Source: Chloroflexota bacterium (GTDB lineage: Bacteria > Chloroflexota > Dehalococcoidia > JACPQD01). Taken from it: a stretch of 38,239 nucleotides of DNA. Below the pieces are notes generated by a model that ran no database searches, had not been told where the DNA came from, and saw only the letters and a program-made list of their open reading frames with translations. Position 1 is the stretch's first letter. Every line of letters begins with the position of its first letter. Below are positions 37,601-38,239 of the stretch, piece after piece. The stretch spans positions 1 through 38,239 of the forward strand of contig JACPQD010000041.1 of NCBI GenBank assembly GCA_016190665.1. Reading direction: 5' to 3'. The position numbers and the translations under genes are program-made.

Positions 37601-37744
37601 GTTGAGCAGGCGAAGACGGGCATTGGCCAAGGCCTCCTCTATGGTGTCCCCCTGGGTATGACATCCCTTAAGAGCCGGGCAGAAAGCGTGAGAGCCGCCG
37701 TCCTCCTCCTTCTCAAGGATGACCGTGTAATGACGTGTCTCCAT
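37541..37744 (-). CDS. HicB-like antitoxin with a disrupted C-terminus
   Basis: A HicB-type protein: METRHYTVILEKEEDGGSHAFCPALKGCHTQGDTIEEALANAR is complete for the core, but after residue 43 the expected helix (EAI-LYLE) is replaced by LRLLNVEAFRSTAAITSSIGRTNL, which is the out-of-frame reading of a foreign segment. The junction is near 37600. No HicA is present. It is the fifth orphan HicB-like gene of the window, and probably inactive or altered. Confidence 0.7.
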   Translation of the reverse strand: METRHYTVILEKEEDGGSHAFCPALKGCHTQGDTIEEALANARLRLLNVEAFRSTAAITSSIGRTNL

Positions 37745-38126
37745 GTTCCCTCCCCCTGGGAAGCTCTAAGGTGTTCGCAGTCATTCGATGCATGATCGGG
37801 ATACCGACGTCGTTCGGGTAGCAAAGCCAAGGCATCGCGTCCCCGAAACTGCTGAAATGATACCACACGTGGGAACCAAAAACACATTTCCCCCCAACTC
37901 GGCTGAGCCGCAACCGAATGCCGGGGAGCGGTCAGCTTTCAGCCATGAGCTATCAGCCCGCTGAGAACTGATTGCTGATTGTTGATCGCTGATTGCCGAA
38001 ATCCAAAATCTAGAATCAAAAATCTAAAATCATGCGCACCTTGCGCGCAATCTCATTCGTGAGGTACTATCTGAAGTTTCACCATAAGAAAAGTGGCCAT
38101 GATTTGAATTAGGGAACGGGTTTTTC
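37745..38126. other. Non-coding interval with degenerate repeats
   Basis: No convincing gene on either strand. It includes heptamer repeats (37930-37957) and AT-rich runs of TCTAAAATC/AATCTAGAATC type at 38000-38031. The promoter of the last gene follows. Confidence 0.6.
37930..37957. repeat. Inverted copy of the GCTGANN heptamer repeat
   Basis: Four units GGTCAGC, TTTCAGC, CATGAGC, TATCAGC, the reverse complement of the GCTGACC/GCTGAAA units at 19507-19555. Confidence 0.75.
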
Positions 38127-38159
38127 AAACCGATGTTGGGAGGGTCTTGACATCGGTTT
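38127..38159 (+). promoter_or_regulatory. Dyad overlapping the -35 box of the last gene
   Basis: AAACCGATGT (38127-38136) and ACATCGGTTT (38150-38159) form a perfect 10-bp inverted repeat with a 13-bp spacer. It covers the -35 box at 38147-38152 and probably binds a regulator. Confidence 0.65.
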
Positions 38160-38175
38160 CATTTTGGTTTATAAT
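38147..38175 (+). promoter_or_regulatory. Consensus sigma-70 promoter of the last gene
   Basis: TTGACA (38147-38152), exactly 17 bp, TATAAT (38170-38175): both hexamers are perfect. Start of transcription would be about 38182, leaving a leader of about 26 nt before ATG 38208 with no clear ribosome-binding site. A second TATAAT lies at 38188-38193. Confidence 0.85.
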
Positions 38176-38177
38176 CA

Positions 38178-38205
38178 GAACACTATGTATAATATAGAAG
38201 TGTTC
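38178..38205 (+). promoter_or_regulatory. Dyad between promoter and start codon
   Basis: GAACACT (38178-38184) and AGTGTTC (38199-38205) are exact complements around a 14-bp AT-rich spacer. It ends 2 nt before the ATG, so it can act as an operator or as an RNA hairpin over the start site. Confidence 0.6.
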
Positions 38206-38207
38206 CG

Positions 38208-38239
38208 ATGAATCCTGACCAGGCCAGCCAGCTTCGAAA
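38208..38239 (+). CDS. Partial gene, cut by the window end
   Basis: ATG 38208 opens MNPDQASQLR, then the window ends. The N-terminal DQAxxLR pattern is reminiscent of MinD/FlhG-type P-loop ATPases, but ten residues are too few to name it. It is preceded by a perfect promoter and two dyads. Confidence 0.55.
   Translation, partial: MNPDQASQLR

Noticed and set aside
1..38239. tRNA or rRNA genes
   Set aside because: No T-loop GGTTCGANNCC with a matching acceptor stem and no rRNA-like segment was found on either strand.

Overview
The window looks like a chromosomal segment of an anaerobic, GC-rich bacterium, most likely an uncultured Chloroflexota of the Dehalococcoidia type. That placement is inferred from gene content: isocitrate and malate dehydrogenase genes side by side, a ferredoxin-dependent 2-oxoacid oxidoreductase, a cluster of corrinoid-protein activator, ThyX, FolD and formate-THF ligase, a DUF1015 gene, and GTAGGGGC-type palindromes. 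No rRNA or tRNA gene and no CRISPR array was seen.

Layout. 40-4857 (minus) is central carbon metabolism: icd-mdh and korABC. 4877-7357 is an accessory block with a REP-associated tyrosine transposase (RAYT) and its palindromes, a frameshifted HicB, an HExxH protein, and HicB/RelE-type toxin-antitoxin genes, ending at glycyl-tRNA synthetase (7381-8751). 9112-10187 (plus) is a MoeB/ThiF-TusA sulfur-transfer pair. 10345-13609 (minus) holds a TlpA-like lipoprotein, QueA, a DUF2905 protein and an unusual M24-family protein. 13806-16789 is a dense graveyard of toxin-antitoxin genes: intact pairs, orphan antitoxins, a duplicated DUF2283 gene and at least three truncated remnants joined end to end. 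It runs straight into four minus-strand genes (16774-19278): two small membrane proteins, a Schlafen/AlbA_2-type protein with a Cys-rich tail, and a protein resembling AbiJ (HEPN) abortive-infection proteins. This is the best candidate for an undescribed defence module.

19561-25332 (minus) is a one-carbon operon (activator, thyX, folD, fhs). 25440-32350 is mostly a metal and copper module: CsoR, a two-HMA CopA ATPase, a small membrane protein, Lgt, a Met/Gly-rich secreted protein, a YHS mini-protein and a rhodanese lipoprotein, read from a promoter with a palindrome over it; a methyltransferase, a SHOCT protein and a DUF302 protein lie beside it. 32654-34794 (plus) is a HIT hydrolase, zinc-ribbon and DUF1015 run. 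34746-37744 (minus) holds a four-helix-bundle/zinc-ribbon protein, an antitoxin whose DNA-binding half is replaced by Ser-Asp repeats, a frameshifted unknown gene, a sirtuin and a damaged hicB. The window closes with a consensus promoter bearing two dyads in front of a gene cut off by the window end.

The strongest window-wide pattern is a set of palindromes beginning GTAGGGGC. Four of them supply, or supplied, the TAG stop codon of the gene they abut; another lies inside the RAYT gene. Several other small repeat families (GCTGANN heptamers, GTCYGAC nonamers, a 17-mer built on GAGCGGGAAGC, a 136-bp MITE-like element) fill the gaps.
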